From Hofstenia miamia (Eukaryota; Xenacoelomorpha; Acoela), in the NCBI GenBank assembly GCA_004352715.1, contig SCFE01000059.1:1404730-1468729 (forward strand): 64,000 bases of DNA, written 5' to 3'. A program made the position numbers and the translations under genes. Below, piece by piece: positions 23,901 through 34,206 of this stretch (position 1 is the stretch's first letter; the number at the start of each line of letters is the position of its first letter). The notes under the pieces are model-generated. The model saw only the letters and a list, made by a program, of their open reading frames with translations, made no database searches and was not told where the DNA came from.

Positions 23901-24522
23901 GTATTAGGAGCTTCCATCAACCTAGCATGTGCGTGGCATCTCTGATTGTGTGAGTGACGTGACCTTTTTGACAGTAATTTGCCACAATTACACACATATT
24001 TATTGTTGCTCTCCAGCCAATCTCTGGGAACGGACCCCGGAAGAACACCTTTGGTATGTCGCTCAAGGTGCTGGATTACACCATTAACAGAGAGACACAT
24101 TGCGCAATTTTCAACGGGACATCTCAGGCCAGCAGAGGCTGCTCCTCTAGGTTGTGTTGGTGATAACGTTAGATTTGCAAATTGCTGCGTGAGCCCTGTG
24201 CTTGTCTGCACATTTGTGTCCACCAAGTCAATCACCACACTGTTACTTTGTTTCTTTTTCCTTCGTTTCATTGTATTCTAACCATCAACTTTAATTAATT
24301 ATCTGGAAATTTGCTTTTTTTTTCTGTTCTTTGATCAATATCTTTGTAGAATAGTTGTATCTTGAATATGATTTTCTTATGCGTTTATTATTCCACAAGC
24401 GTCATGGTTCCCACCATATTTATTTTTTCCCATAGTACAAAAAGCTGAAAATACGAGCTAATACTCGAATTGTCTTTTTTACAAAGAGCTGATATACCGA
24501 CATGCTGAACGTACAAAGAGCT
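20915..24522 (-). mobile_element. Near-complete endonuclease-bearing non-LTR retrotransposon in PNO1 intron 1
   Basis: On the - strand the element has ~250 bp of 5' leader (24522-24272), one long ORF (24271-21215), ~290 bp of 3' UTR and a run of ten A (complement of 20915-20924). Both outer edges are TA microsatellite: 20904-20914 on the 3' side and 24523-24546 on the 5' side. The body is clearly richer in G+C than the host DNA on both sides. The intact frame, tail and sharp edges suggest a recent insertion. The leader contains three copies of a TACAAARAGCT motif (24438, 24481 and 24512 on the + strand). Confidence 0.75.
21215..24271 (-). CDS. R2-group-like retrotransposon protein: zinc fingers, reverse transcriptase, restriction-like endonuclease
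   Basis: 1018 residues without an internal stop. Residues 51-72 form a C2H2 finger (C51, C56, H68, H72), and C94/C96 with H107-H113 a possible second. The reverse transcriptase spans ~300-600: LKVDMRNAFN (D447), GVQQGDPLGP (499-506) and the catalytic box WYLDDG (D534, D535), where YLDD replaces the more usual YADD or FADD. A CPLCPENLLDPLGHHALTC knuckle (C829, C832, H842/H843, C847) precedes a PD-(D/E)XK-type nuclease with RPADVLIP (D894), AIDVTV (D909) and K938. Order of parts and single ORF fit R2/NeSL/R4-type elements that nick target DNA and prime cDNA there. ATG 24271 is the first Met of the open frame. The exact clade is not decided. Confidence 0.88.
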   Translation of the reverse strand: MKRRKKKQSNSVVIDLVDTNVQTSTGLTQQFANLTLSPTQPRGAASAGLRCPVENCAMCLSVNGVIQHLERHTKGVLPGSVPRDWLESNNKYVCNCGKLLSKRSRHSHNQRCHAHARLMEAPNTDLPTLAEVASLRRPTLKHVPAMARQAFGRVLQDAISKAIHQNTTDAYIHLLMLPKCVLPTAKRAGKNSHKANIVALCNRWMDGEKVALWRDAERAAIKLQPDKKTVHSDVQKTRDAAIAFAEEGLFGKASRVLCSKGLAPNSDETKRLLAEKHPIQTAPVIPAINSAPVQLGPDFKILDILRSFPKGTACGPSGLRIDHLCEAAEATLPVSFISTLRQFMNHLVSGKAPREVAPVLAGAALVALRKSAPAAQLDIRPIAVGEIYRRLAGKCICAVTSEEARQLFQPHQFGVACPGGMEKVVHKLREVVKEHWNDDDFAILKVDMRNAFNTVSRQAVMDECSKHFPEILPWVIYCYQTHPRLWHVTGEFLSAAGVQQGDPLGPLMFAIALNRLVLEIDEIDDLLLNMWYLDDGVICGTRSSIMRCLACIQQAMEWSGLELNLKKCEIFCRLDLSAFPEEIKKFHQPNLEILGAPIGSNDYCNDYIVSKSQAAEMLLNKLPTLGDPQIAISLLRQCGSFCKLAHLARCCPPDQAQEMLGHFDDAVLSCFEEINAIELSEVARKQAQLGLSCGGIGLRSLKLHAPAAYISSVASSGIIADLKFSIQSYNDQVKVEDKLQIAGNEFPSRWKRQVSLSASIEKKCLSDLLEEAESPSERVRLLEVSSPNASTWLTATPSPGLGFRLEPEEVQVLLKHRLGLPLACTGAKCPLCPENLLDPLGHHALTCKRGPDVIFRHNTIRDTIFNCASRALMNPILEQGANLDHSSSLTRPADVLIPVWSLGKAGAIDVTVAHPLNPLNIDGASATTGYCLEAAELKKHCENDDKCEELGWECLPLAVTPYGSWGIQAMRTIRKIASRLAIQTKQSTEAAQKEIMTRLGIVLARCTARAIIARSPVD

Positions 24523-24869
24523 TATATATATATATATATATATATAAATTCATTCTGTCCTAAACAAAATGTGCTTATAGAAAATGCATTTCTGGTAGAG
24601 ATAATGTAATTTATTTTACCGTGTACGAAAGATTCATATTGCCATACTTTTATTTTTTGAAGCATTTGATATAATGCTGTTTATCTTATATCACTCCAAT
24701 GACACTAATTTTAACGTCAATATTTGAAATATTTTTTTTAAACTATCAAGTTTTAGCTTAAATTAGATGCTAAGCATAATATGTGGATCATTTTCTGAAT
24801 TACATGTTTTTTAAAATACATTTTGAATTGGATATCTATAATTATTTTGTATATTATGCTTGTATTTAG

Positions 24870-25165
24870 GCTCCTCTAACGCTAAAACTGAAATACAAAG
24901 AATTTCTGTTCCTAGCAATCGTATAAGTAATTTACGCCGTCAATGGTCAGATATTTGTAGTCCCATTGTTTCACAATTATCTTTACAAATACGTTTTAAT
25001 GTAAAAACTCGCTGTATTGAAATTCGTCCAACACCTGATACAAAGGATGCTTCAATGTCCCTCCAAAAAGCTGTGGATTTTACTCAAGCTATAATTAAAG
25101 GATTCAGTATAGATGACTCTATTGCCCTCATTAGATTGGATGATCTTTTCGTCGAAACTTTTGAA
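24870..25165 (+). CDS. PNO1: PNO1 exon 2
   Basis: Begins after TGTATTTAG and completes the split Gly codon from exon 1. It encodes residues 21-118, including RISVPSNRISNLRRQW, LSLQIRFNVKTRCIEIRP and ALIRLDDLFVETFE, which match the conserved first (KH-like) half of PNO1. It ends in phase 0 at a GTAATT donor (25166). Confidence 0.9.
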
Positions 25166-25708
25166 GTAATTTATTACTATTATTTATTGGTTATTTTTGA
25201 AGAACCTACTGTTCAAATGAGAGCACATATTTAGTACTCTCGCTTTTGAACAAAAAGCTTACTTTAATGGGTCAAATGTAATTACTCTTATTTGCTAGTT
25301 CTTCGGTTATTGAATGCCTATTGGAATCCTTTATTCTTTAATTTGATATGGTTTCAAATAGTGAAAAATCCCGAGAACAGTTTCAAGTTTTGGTATGCTT
25401 TTTGTTGAACAGATGGAGTATAAAATTTTTTACTTAGTTTCTGTTTATTAGCTTTTTCCTCTTTTGTTTGTATAAAACCGATTTTATTTTAACCTTATTT
25501 TGTTGTATTGAGCTAACCATTTAAGTAAATTTCATTTCTTAGTGAATGTCATTTGCATATTTTCATAAAGAAAATTTTATAAAACGTTAGGAATGTATTT
25601 CGCTATACAAGCTTAGAGCCTATGTAGATTTGCAATTGATGTAATTAAAGCATTTGTTATTATAGGAATCGTGCATTTTATGAAAATTGTAATATTTATA
25701 ATTTAAAG

Positions 25709-25975
25709 GTTACTGATGTCAAAATGTTGGCTGGCGACCACTTATCAAGAGCCATCGGGCGGATCGCTGGGCACAATGGACGCACAAAATTCACAATTGA
25801 GAATGTCACTCGCACTCGTATAGTTTTAGCCGGCTCGAAAGTTAGTATACTTGGCTCATATCAGAATATCCGCTCTGCTAGGAGAGCAATCTGCAATCTA
25901 ATTCTTGGAAGGCCACCCTCAAAAGTATATGGGAATATGCGTGCAGTGGCCAGCCGAATGAACTCTAGATTATGA
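25709..25975 (+). CDS. PNO1: PNO1 exon 3, KH domain and C terminus
   Basis: Starts after an AG at 25707-25708, in phase 0. It encodes [21 protein letters not shown], then [15 protein letters not shown] and [15 protein letters not shown], and ends [10 protein letters not shown] before TGA. This is the KH domain (~residues 124-185) and the C-terminal tail that is nearly invariant from yeast to humans. Intron 2 is 543 bp. Confidence 0.95.
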   Translation, partial: VTDVKMLAGDHLSRAIGRIAGHNGRTKFTIENVTRTRIVLAGSKVSILGSYQNIRSARRAICNLILGRPPSKVYGNMRAVASRMNSRL

Positions 25976-25986
25976 ATATATTTTTC

Positions 25987-25992
25987 AATAAA
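25987..25992 (+). promoter_or_regulatory. PNO1 polyadenylation signal
   Basis: AATAAA 12 bp after the PNO1 stop codon. The spacing is short, so the 3' UTR would be very brief. Confidence 0.6.
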
Positions 25993-28326
25993 TTTTTATT
26001 CTTTGAATTTCATTTTTTTTCATTTAAGCTAAAGTACTTTTTATTTATTTCTCACCGTGATAAACTTTTATCTCAAAAATTCTTATATTGATATCATTTA
26101 CTATTACCATCTGGTGAGAATATAGGGATTGCATTTAATTATACGCTAGTGTGCACAATCCATTTTGTACATTATTCACTCTCCCAATAATTATTTACTT
26201 ACTCATTAATAAGCATGGATTGCCAAAGAAGTGCAATTGATAGAGCTCATTCAATAAATGCATTGATTATGAAATGCAAGCATACACATTTAAAGAGTAC
26301 AGCATAATGATTGCTTTTGACAATATAGAAGATAAATTAAATCCAAAAAGGCCTGATGACAAGTGACAACCATTAGAGATGCATATTGTTACTGTCTTTG
26401 GTAAATAAACGAAATATTTTACAAACCTTAATTTAGAATTGCAATATATTTTTTGAAAATTTCAATTGAATATAAGAATATTTTAATTTGCAAAAAGTTG
26501 TAAACAATGTTTTAGGTCTGAATGTTGCTTTAGACAACCAACCCTTGTGGATGTATAATGTCAGTGTTCGCAAAATCAGTTCTATATTTTAAATGTGTTT
26601 TACAATGTGTTTTTAATTGCAATGATGTCGTCATAAAATATAGAAATGTTTTAATTAATATCTGTGCTACAATTATCGGTCACATTTAAAAGAAAAAGTC
26701 GTATCACAACCAAAGTCTACTGTATTCTAAATGTAGACATAAGTTTATTTCTTGTGCATGATCGAATGATCACCGATTGGGATATGTGATTCATAATCGC
26801 ACTCAGGTGTCAATGAATGTTCTCTCTGCTTGAGTTTATATAGCATTATTTCAGAAGCATCATCAATTTCTTTGAGATGGAATTCAATAATAGGCAAAGT
26901 GTTAATTTTACTTATTTTGTTGGCATGATGAGAATCGAGCTCTTGTATTAAAATTGTAATAAAAGGTCGTACTTACCTTACACATGATGACATTGATTGC
27001 AATCAACAAAACATTTTATATTGTAGCATAATTGCATTCTTATTTGTAAAATAACATCTAGTCTCTAATACTAATACATTCGATACTCTGAATATCTCTT
27101 ATTGTAACTTTTGGAATGAACATGCCCATGTTTTCTTAATAGATAGAAGTACATAAAAAATCAGTAGTTTCATCTGTTCTCTATTATTTCTTAAATAGAA
27201 TGCTTGCTGAGTATGATATTCGCCGCTACCACAAGTCCATACTTCTACAATATGATGGGCATCACACTTACGAGAAAATGAAAACTTCTTCAAAATGTTT
27301 CATATGGTGGGATTAAGAGACAATCTAATGGAATTATTGGAGATCGCGTCTTCTATCGTTTGGAATACTAGTAAAACAATCATAGTAGCGTCATAAATTC
27401 GTGTATTAAACATTAGTATTTTCTACCGTCAACAACCCAATAACCAACTATCTTTATAATAGTAGACAAATAGTGTATATATCTATAACTTGGAAGAAGT
27501 TCTCAAAGTTGCAGTTATATTGAAATATATATCAATGACTAATTTATTTCATTAGAGATTCTATTTCCCACAGTTATTTTTGTAATTGATTAGTTAATTA
27601 GTTCCAATGGTCATCATAATTTTAATCATTTAAGGCATACATAGCAGATATATTTTACGTTGAGCGCTAGAAATAGGGCTACTAATTTGTTATGGGGATC
27701 ATTCGAATAGCAGAGCGGAGCTCGCAAACAGTTGTCTCAAATGAAATCATCGCCGCCAATTCTTTAAGAAATTTAAATTTCTTTGTGTTCTGTAAATTGC
27801 ATTATTATTAAAACTTTTCCATTTAGGTTTGAACAATTCAGTCCTAAGCGCTTTTTGCAAATGTTTTACTTTAGTTTAAGACGTTTTCAGTTCGCAACAA
27901 TAAAAAAATTTAACAATATTAGTGCTAAATATTTCAGATGAAATCAACGAGACGATTGAAACAAAAAAACAAAGTAGACAGTATTTCCCACGACAACTTC
28001 CAATATTATAATACTAGAAAACAATATTAATAATTTTGGTACCAATATTTATTTGAACAGAATACATTTCATCCATACAAAAATATTGTCTCTAAATATG
28101 CTTTACAGTAATAATGAAATAATGAGGAAGATTAGTTAAAATTATGATTAATTAAGGACTGTGCTTATCAGTGTAAAGTAATTTCGATTAATGTTCATTC
28201 CTATTCTACTCTAAAATTCATTTTAATTCATTCCCTCCATTCATTTTATAAGTGTAACCAAGAAGTGTGTGTCTATAACGTTTAATTTTATGTCTTGCTG
28301 TAATAACTCTTGCCATAAAAATACAG
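25993..28326. other. Between PNO1 and the next exon, no gene secured
   Basis: AT-rich. A - strand frame at 27293-27099 (SRKCDAHHIVEVWTCGSGEY) has protein-like composition but no clear splice signals or family. Confidence 0.4.
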
Positions 28327-28598
28327 GTTGTGATTTGTTTCCAAGAAAAAGCGAACGACGAATTGACTGTGGATCTACCGAGTTGTACTGTCCATTTGGA
28401 CGTCCAAATTGTTTTGTATGTCATCGAAGACTACATCGAATGCAAGGATCAAATATAACTAGTCCTCTTGTATCTCATAGTCGCCCGCTTCTTCCATTAG
28501 ATTGGATCAGTCCACTTCCAGATTCGTGCAATTGCAACAATTCAAAGAACATCTGCACAATTCCTGAGCATTGCCATCGTCAACATTTACACCCATAA
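28327..28598 (+). CDS. Terminal exon of an unknown Cys-rich protein
   Basis: A plausible acceptor (AAAATACAG) precedes 28327. The frame continues from a codon split after one base and stops at 28596-28598. About 91 residues are encoded, with ~9 Cys: CDLFPRKSERRIDCG, LYCPFGRPNCFVCHRR and PDSCNCNNSKNICTIPEHC. The C-x2-C and CxC spacings could bind metal or form disulfides. AATAAA at 28792-28797 could end the transcript. No upstream exon was identified and no family recognised. The composition is unlike the AT-driven noise around it. Confidence 0.45.
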
Positions 28599-28904
28599 AC
28601 ATTATATGATCTGCTTCATGCTAATATATATTTTATATTTATTCTATTTATAGTTGTTTATTCATTTTATACGAGTAAGCTATAATGCAGCGTCTAAAAA
28701 TTTATACAGCTTTATAATGCAAGATGTTGCATTAAAGCCTAATTTAAAATGTAAATTTGCTAATTGTTTAGTCTATTGAGTCGTATTTAACAATAAAATA
28801 GGATAATTTGCAATTTGGTCTTTATAGTGTTGTAAGTGGCATAAATCTTTGTAATGTTATCAGGAAGGTTAACCAAAAAGTGACCTTTAAATTGTTTTTA
28901 TTGT

Positions 28905-29737
28905 AGTGATGTGTGGGCTGCCGATTTTTCCGGCCCGCCCGCGCCCGCTGTTCAACACGAAGCCCGACGCTTAAGCTCTCAGTCCGCCCGCAAAGTAAAT
29001 CCACCGTAACGGACTAGCAAGCTGGAATGGCAGCAGTAAAAACAAAAAGACTTATTATTGAGGGTAAAAATTGAAAAAAACAATCAAAATTAAAAAAATG
29101 AAACAAAAGCAAATAGCTAAATTAGCTTGTTTATCTTGCATGAACGGATCACCAAAGGTTCGTTGGCATGATTTCCTTGCAGCCTGGTGCGTTTGCATGT
29201 CAGAATATTTCCAGCATCACTAAAACTTCTTTTAGATTTAGTTTCTGTCGCAGCAATATTTAAGTAGCAACGAGCAATAACTTTAAGACGAGAAAAAGCT
29301 GATTGCCTCCAAAAATCCAAAACATTAATGGTTTTCCTGTTAGACATTGCTTCAATGTGCTTGACGTAACGGGTATATTCATCACCTTGTTGATATGCCT
29401 CCCATAAGTAATTATTACTCTTCGCAAATGAACAAAAAATGAAACACTTGCATATTACATGCAAACAAATGCATTGCACATTAATCACATCGTCCAACGC
29501 ACTTGCACTTTAATCACGTGATTTCATTATGTACCTGTAAATTACCCCTAATCCAATAAAAACATTACTATCAGCTGTTCACCCAGCTGTTAAATTTACC
29601 TGTGGTAGATTTGAGATATAGTAAAGTTTTGATTTGAGATATTTTAAACAGAATTGTAAACAGAGACTTTGTGTTTTGAGATATAATAAACAGAATATAC
29701 TTACAATACTTTTATCTTTTCTGCTCTATGGCAGCCC
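28905..29737 (-). mobile_element. hAT-type DNA transposon remnant
   Basis: The left end, TAGTGATGTGTGGGCTGCC, followed by GC-rich GGCCCGCCCGCGCCC, looks like the terminal repeat region of a hAT element. A weaker GGCAGCCCA lies near 29730. The transposase tail (29497-29117) ends ~210 bp before the left end, as expected for its 3' side. Most of the transposase is missing. Confidence 0.5.
29117..29497 (-). pseudogene. hAT transposase, C-terminal dimerisation domain
   Basis: The conserved part reads NVLDFWRQSAFSRLKVIARC, then IAATETKSKRSFSDAGNI and TRLQGNHANEPLVIRSC. The order W, L..A..YL.I.AT, S-R-F-S-x-A-G, R and the final VIR block is the hAT dimerisation domain. Residues upstream of ~45 do not match and probably are not original coding sequence. 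The catalytic domain is absent, so it is inactive. Confidence 0.75.
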
Positions 29738-31018
29738 ATGACCCACCCGTTAAGATCTCAGCACGTCCACCGCTATTTTATTGTTCAATCGAATTGACCA
29801 AAAAAACAGAAATTGACTTAACATTTCCAAAAATATACCTTATAATTGGCATTACAAAACTCAGAATATGGCTTATAATGCCTCATTTTCATGGAAAAAG
29901 GTTCAATAATCACATAATGAATTCAATTCTTTACATTGACATATGCCAGAACGTAATTTTTAACGTTTCCATCTGCAAATGGTTGATCAGATATCAAAAT
30001 TTACGGAGCTTGGAACACGACCTCTCAATAACAGTGTTCGACGCTGGAGCTCGCTGAAGACATTTATCAAGCAATATGATAAAGTTGACTTTTCCGACTT
30101 TCAAGTGAAAACAAAAAAGAATATACCAAAAGTGTCGAAACTGGCAAAAATTGACTTTATTGACATTTGGTTAGCCCTAGTTATCAGTTCAATGAATGCT
30201 GCCTTACATTGATGTTTCTTGTGGAAAATTCATTATTTGGCAAACATTTCTATTAAGTGTTCATAGTAAGTTAGATGAACACTTTCAGTAAATTGATTAA
30301 ATGCTTCTCACGGAGCAATCAAATATATTTTTCAAAATTTTATATGTGTTATATACATCTCTATGGAAAAAATATCCTTCAATTATAACAGGTGCGTAAT
30401 TAGGGGGGGCTTACAAAGACATTTCTAAACCTAATAATCAATAGGGATTCTTTACCCACAAAGTTATTGTCATTATAATATTTTGTGAATTTCAATTTCA
30501 ACTATCTCCCATTGTAGTAAGCAAAGGTTAGATGTTTTGCTACACATACATCATGTGGAATTTATTCTAAAAGTAGAATTATCAGTCATAATTTTTCAAA
30601 TTCAGTTTGGGACTTGAGATAATCCCTTAACAGAAATCTCGAATACGGTACTGAATTAGACATAAATGAAATTATTAGCACGATAGTGCAAACACGTACA
30701 TTCTATAAACATTTTCTAAATTTAGATTAGGTTGTCATTAAAAGTGTTTTCACAATAATTTAGTCTATTTTACAAACAGATATTCTGCATTATATATATA
30801 TATATATATATATATCTGAATTCACGCACACAAAACAAATTTGTATATAAAAAATTGTCAGATGTTCAAATAGAACAAGAAAAAGAATCTATATTCAGAC
30901 ATTATTCAACAATAAGAAATACTGATAACAATTCTGAAAGCTTCAAGAAAAGAAATACAAATCAAAATTAAATAAAACAAAACAAGGAATATGTACAAAA
31001 ATAAAATTAGTATATATT
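29738..31018. other. No gene secured; (TA)n at ~30794-30816
   Basis: A + strand frame at 29979-30212 (contains TRPLNNSVRRWSSLKTFI) looks moderately protein-like but has no supporting signals. A (TA)n tract lies at ~30794-30816, and a G-run with GTGCGTAATTAGG at 30391 resembles transposon ends. Confidence 0.35.
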
Positions 31019-31210
31019 TGACTTGGGCTATGGCGATGTTAGTTTCTATTAATAGAGTATTCAGGATTGTAACATTTATAGCCATGACATTTCGGTTTTT
31101 TTATATTATACATCTAAAAGTATTTTTTAATATGAATCATTACATTTCTTAGTCTATTTATTTGCTTGATGTATATTGGTCATTCATTCCATATATTAAT
31201 AAGTTTGTCA
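31019..31210 (-). repeat. Inverted copy of a LINE 3' end
   Basis: Reverse complement similar to 33040-33226, the 3' end of the LINE on the + strand: it starts at CTTGGGCTATGGCGAT and includes the terminal coding region. It may be the 3' end of the older - strand LINE at 34.2-35.8 kb, later split by the + strand LINE. Confidence 0.65.
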
Positions 31211-31264
31211 TTTTTCTGTATTCATTATTCTTATTGAAGTAATAATTATTCCCGTTTTCAGTAT

Positions 31265-33226
31265 CAAAGTCTTTCTTCCCAAAAAAATAAATGGGAATTT
31301 GTTAACAATTTGCTAAATAGAAAAAACATGCGAACCGAAGAAATAGAAAGAATATACTATAAAGATAAATTCATTACAAATAAGAAGGAAATCTGCAATG
31401 CTTTCAATGAAGTTTTCCTAAATTTAGGAAACTACAACGGTATGAATGTACCTTTTTGCCTTAATAAACCCAAAGGAACTCCAACCTCTTTTTCTTTTCG
31501 TTTTGCAACAAAATATGAAATCATAAAGTCGATACAATGTTTAAAAAATAAATCCAGTGGACCCTCTCTAATATCAACGTGGTTCCTAAAACTCTCAGGT
31601 GACTTAATAGCTGAACCAATATGCTACATTTTAAATAATTGTATAAAACACTCCTTTTTTCCAGATGAATTAAAATTGGCAAATATAACACCATTATTTA
31701 ATAGAAATGATCCCGAAGATTGCGTAAATTATAGACCCATTTCGATCACTTCTCCAATCAGCAAAATTTTTGAACGAATTCTTTTTAATCAAATTAACGA
31801 ACATCTTTGTAAACATGATCTCTACTCCAAAACACAATATGGTTTTCGTAAAGGTATTTCTACGAGCGACGCTTTAATACAAGCTACAGAAAAATGGCGA
31901 TCAACAATAAATGATAATGAATACTCAGCAATTGCTTGCTTAGACCTCTCGAAAGCTTTCGATTCCATAGACCGCAGTATCTTACTACAAAAAATTAAAA
32001 TTCTAGGTTTTTCTAATGACAGCATAGGTCTTATCTCCAGTTACTTATACAATCGCATGCAAAGAGTTAAAATTAATGAATCTTTTTCAGATTGGGTATG
32101 CACTAAAAATGNNNNNNNNNNNNNNNNNNNNNNNNNNNNNNNNNNNNNNNNNNNNNNNNNNNNNNNNNNNNNNNNNNNNNNNNNNNNNNNNNNNNNNNNN
32201 NNNNNNNNNNNNNNNNNNNNNNNNNNNNNNNNNNNNNNNNNNNNNNNNNNNNNNNNNNNNNNNNNNNNNNNNNNNNNNNNNNNNNNNNNNNNNNNNNNNN
32301 NNNNNNNNNNNNNNNNNNNNNNNNNNNNNNNNNNNNNNNNNNNNNNNNNNNNNNNNNNNNNNNNNNNNNNNNNNNNNNNNNNNNNNNNNNNNNNNNNNNN
32401 NNNNNNNNNNNNNNNNNNNNNNNNNNNNNNNNNNNNNNNNNNNNNNNNNNNNNNNNNNNNNNNNNNNNNNNNNNNNNNNNNNNNNNNNNNNNNNNNNNNN
32501 NNNNNNNNNNNNNNNNNNNNNNNNNNNNNNNNNNNNNNNNNNNNNNNNNNNNNNNNNNNNNNNNNNNNNNNNNNNNNNNNNNNNNNNNNNNNNNNNNNNN
32601 NNNNNNNNNNNNNNNNNNNNNNNNNNNNNNNNNNNNNNATTTATTGTTAAAGATCCAACACTAAATAGTGCAATTAATATATTTAGAAGACTTTCTCATA
32701 TATAATTTGTTTGACATCTGTCTAAAAATACTAAATTTAAACAACTTTTTCTCAGGAAATTCCAAGTGCAACTAAATTGGGCTATTAAAGTAGCAGTAAA
32801 TAATCATAGCTTTAATAAGAATAATGAATATAGAAAAATTTCAAAATTATTTTTACATCCGCAATGTTACATCCATATAAATGTCTTAACGACGTTCTTC
32901 AAAATAGTTAACAATACTTTCCCATACTACAAAAATGACTTTCTTGCTGCAAAATTAGTCAATAAACAAAATAAAAGAACACACATAATTCAACCTATTA
33001 GGTATAAGAAACGAATAATGAAAAATTCATTTCTAAACACAGCTATAAATATGTGGAATGAATTACCAAAATATATTAAACAAATAAGTAGATTAAAAAA
33101 CTTTAAAATGAATATTAAAAAATATTTTTGCACTTATAATATAAAAAAACTGAAATGGCGAGGTTATAAATTTTATAATCCTGATTACTCTATTAATAGA
33201 AACTAGCAATCGCCATAGCCCAAGTT
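31265..33226 (+). pseudogene. 5'-truncated APE-type LINE, reverse transcriptase region
   Basis: The frame to 32111 encodes the RT N-terminal part: IQCLKNKSSGPSLISTWFLK, VNYRPISITSPISKIFERIL, the motif KTQYGFRKGISTSDAL, and motif A as CLDLSKAFDSIDRSIL. Palm motifs C-D fall in an N gap (32112-32638). After it, 32766-33206 encodes the C-terminal tail ending with NMWNELPKYIKQ and a stop. The nuclease is missing, so this copy is truncated. Motifs suit the CR1/Jockey/I group. Confidence 0.75.
32112..32638. other. Assembly gap (527 N) inside the LINE
   Basis: Run of N covering the RT catalytic centre. Confidence 0.99.
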
Positions 33227-34206
33227 AACCACTTTTATTTGTAAATATTCGTTGTTTTCTTTTATGTTTTTAGTTTTTATTACTTTCTTGACGCTTTCAG
33301 AATTTGTTATCAGTATTTCTATTTATTGTTAAAACAATTTCTGAATATAGATTTTTCTTCTTCTTCTTCTTCTTCATTGAAGGTATGATTATTTACTGCT
33401 ACTATTATATATCAATTAGTGGTGTAGTGCTATTGATTTTTCAGGGTAGATTTGAATTCTATATTCTTGGAGGTGGGCTATTGACAATGATAAACATCAA
33501 TGATGAGGACTCAAAATATTTATTCCATTCTGGTTATCAATGAGAGACTCGACAGAAGATATTTAAGTAGTTTGCTGTATTATGTAAAAAAAGTATTGGA
33601 TTTTTGTGTGGACTGAAGTTTGTGTTAGTGACATATTCTTGGAATCTAGAATTTATGTCATCGCTATTCCACAAAAAATTATTCTCCTTCAAGTCATGGT
33701 ATGCTAACTGCTGATTGTCGATCCATGTTGCTCAAAAACGTTAAGAAAATGATTGATTAATACCGACAGGGATTGTTTATATTAGAATCTAATGTAAACA
33801 TTTTGAGTGTGATAATAATAAATTTGGATTCACTTCAATATTGGAGATATATGTAGACTGGAGAAGATTATCTGGTACAGCAAACCATTAATTGTACATT
33901 CAAAGCTTTTGTATGCCATATTCCTTATTGTGCTACGCTTTTGGAGAGCTTCTAAGAGACCTTCAGCTAGGTCACACAAAGGAACTGAGAAGTAATTGTG
34001 AGTGCAGTGCATATCGTTGATTATTTTAAAACTATGGTGAGGTAGGAAACATCAATATTAAAAAAGATCATCAGACAGAATGCTAAAACGTGTACAGTCA
34101 AAATGCATTGATATATTTATGGGAGGCGACCGTCCTCCTGCAAATAGCTTTTTTTAAGTGGTGGGACACAGCAACCTCCCCCCCCGCGTCTCACTCGACT
34201 ACAACC
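33227..34206. other. No gene recognised; (TTC)n at ~33355-33375
   Basis: AT-rich, with a short TTC tract. A short - strand frame at 34012-33830 has no recognisable domain. Confidence 0.4.

Noticed and set aside
21627-24281. Several + strand frames of 60-130 codons inside the retrotransposon
   Set aside because: They are antisense shadows of the 1018-codon frame, caused by its GC-richer codon usage.
27099-27293. - strand frame with Cys and aromatic residues as an exon
   Set aside because: No clear acceptor or donor, no family and no partner exons.
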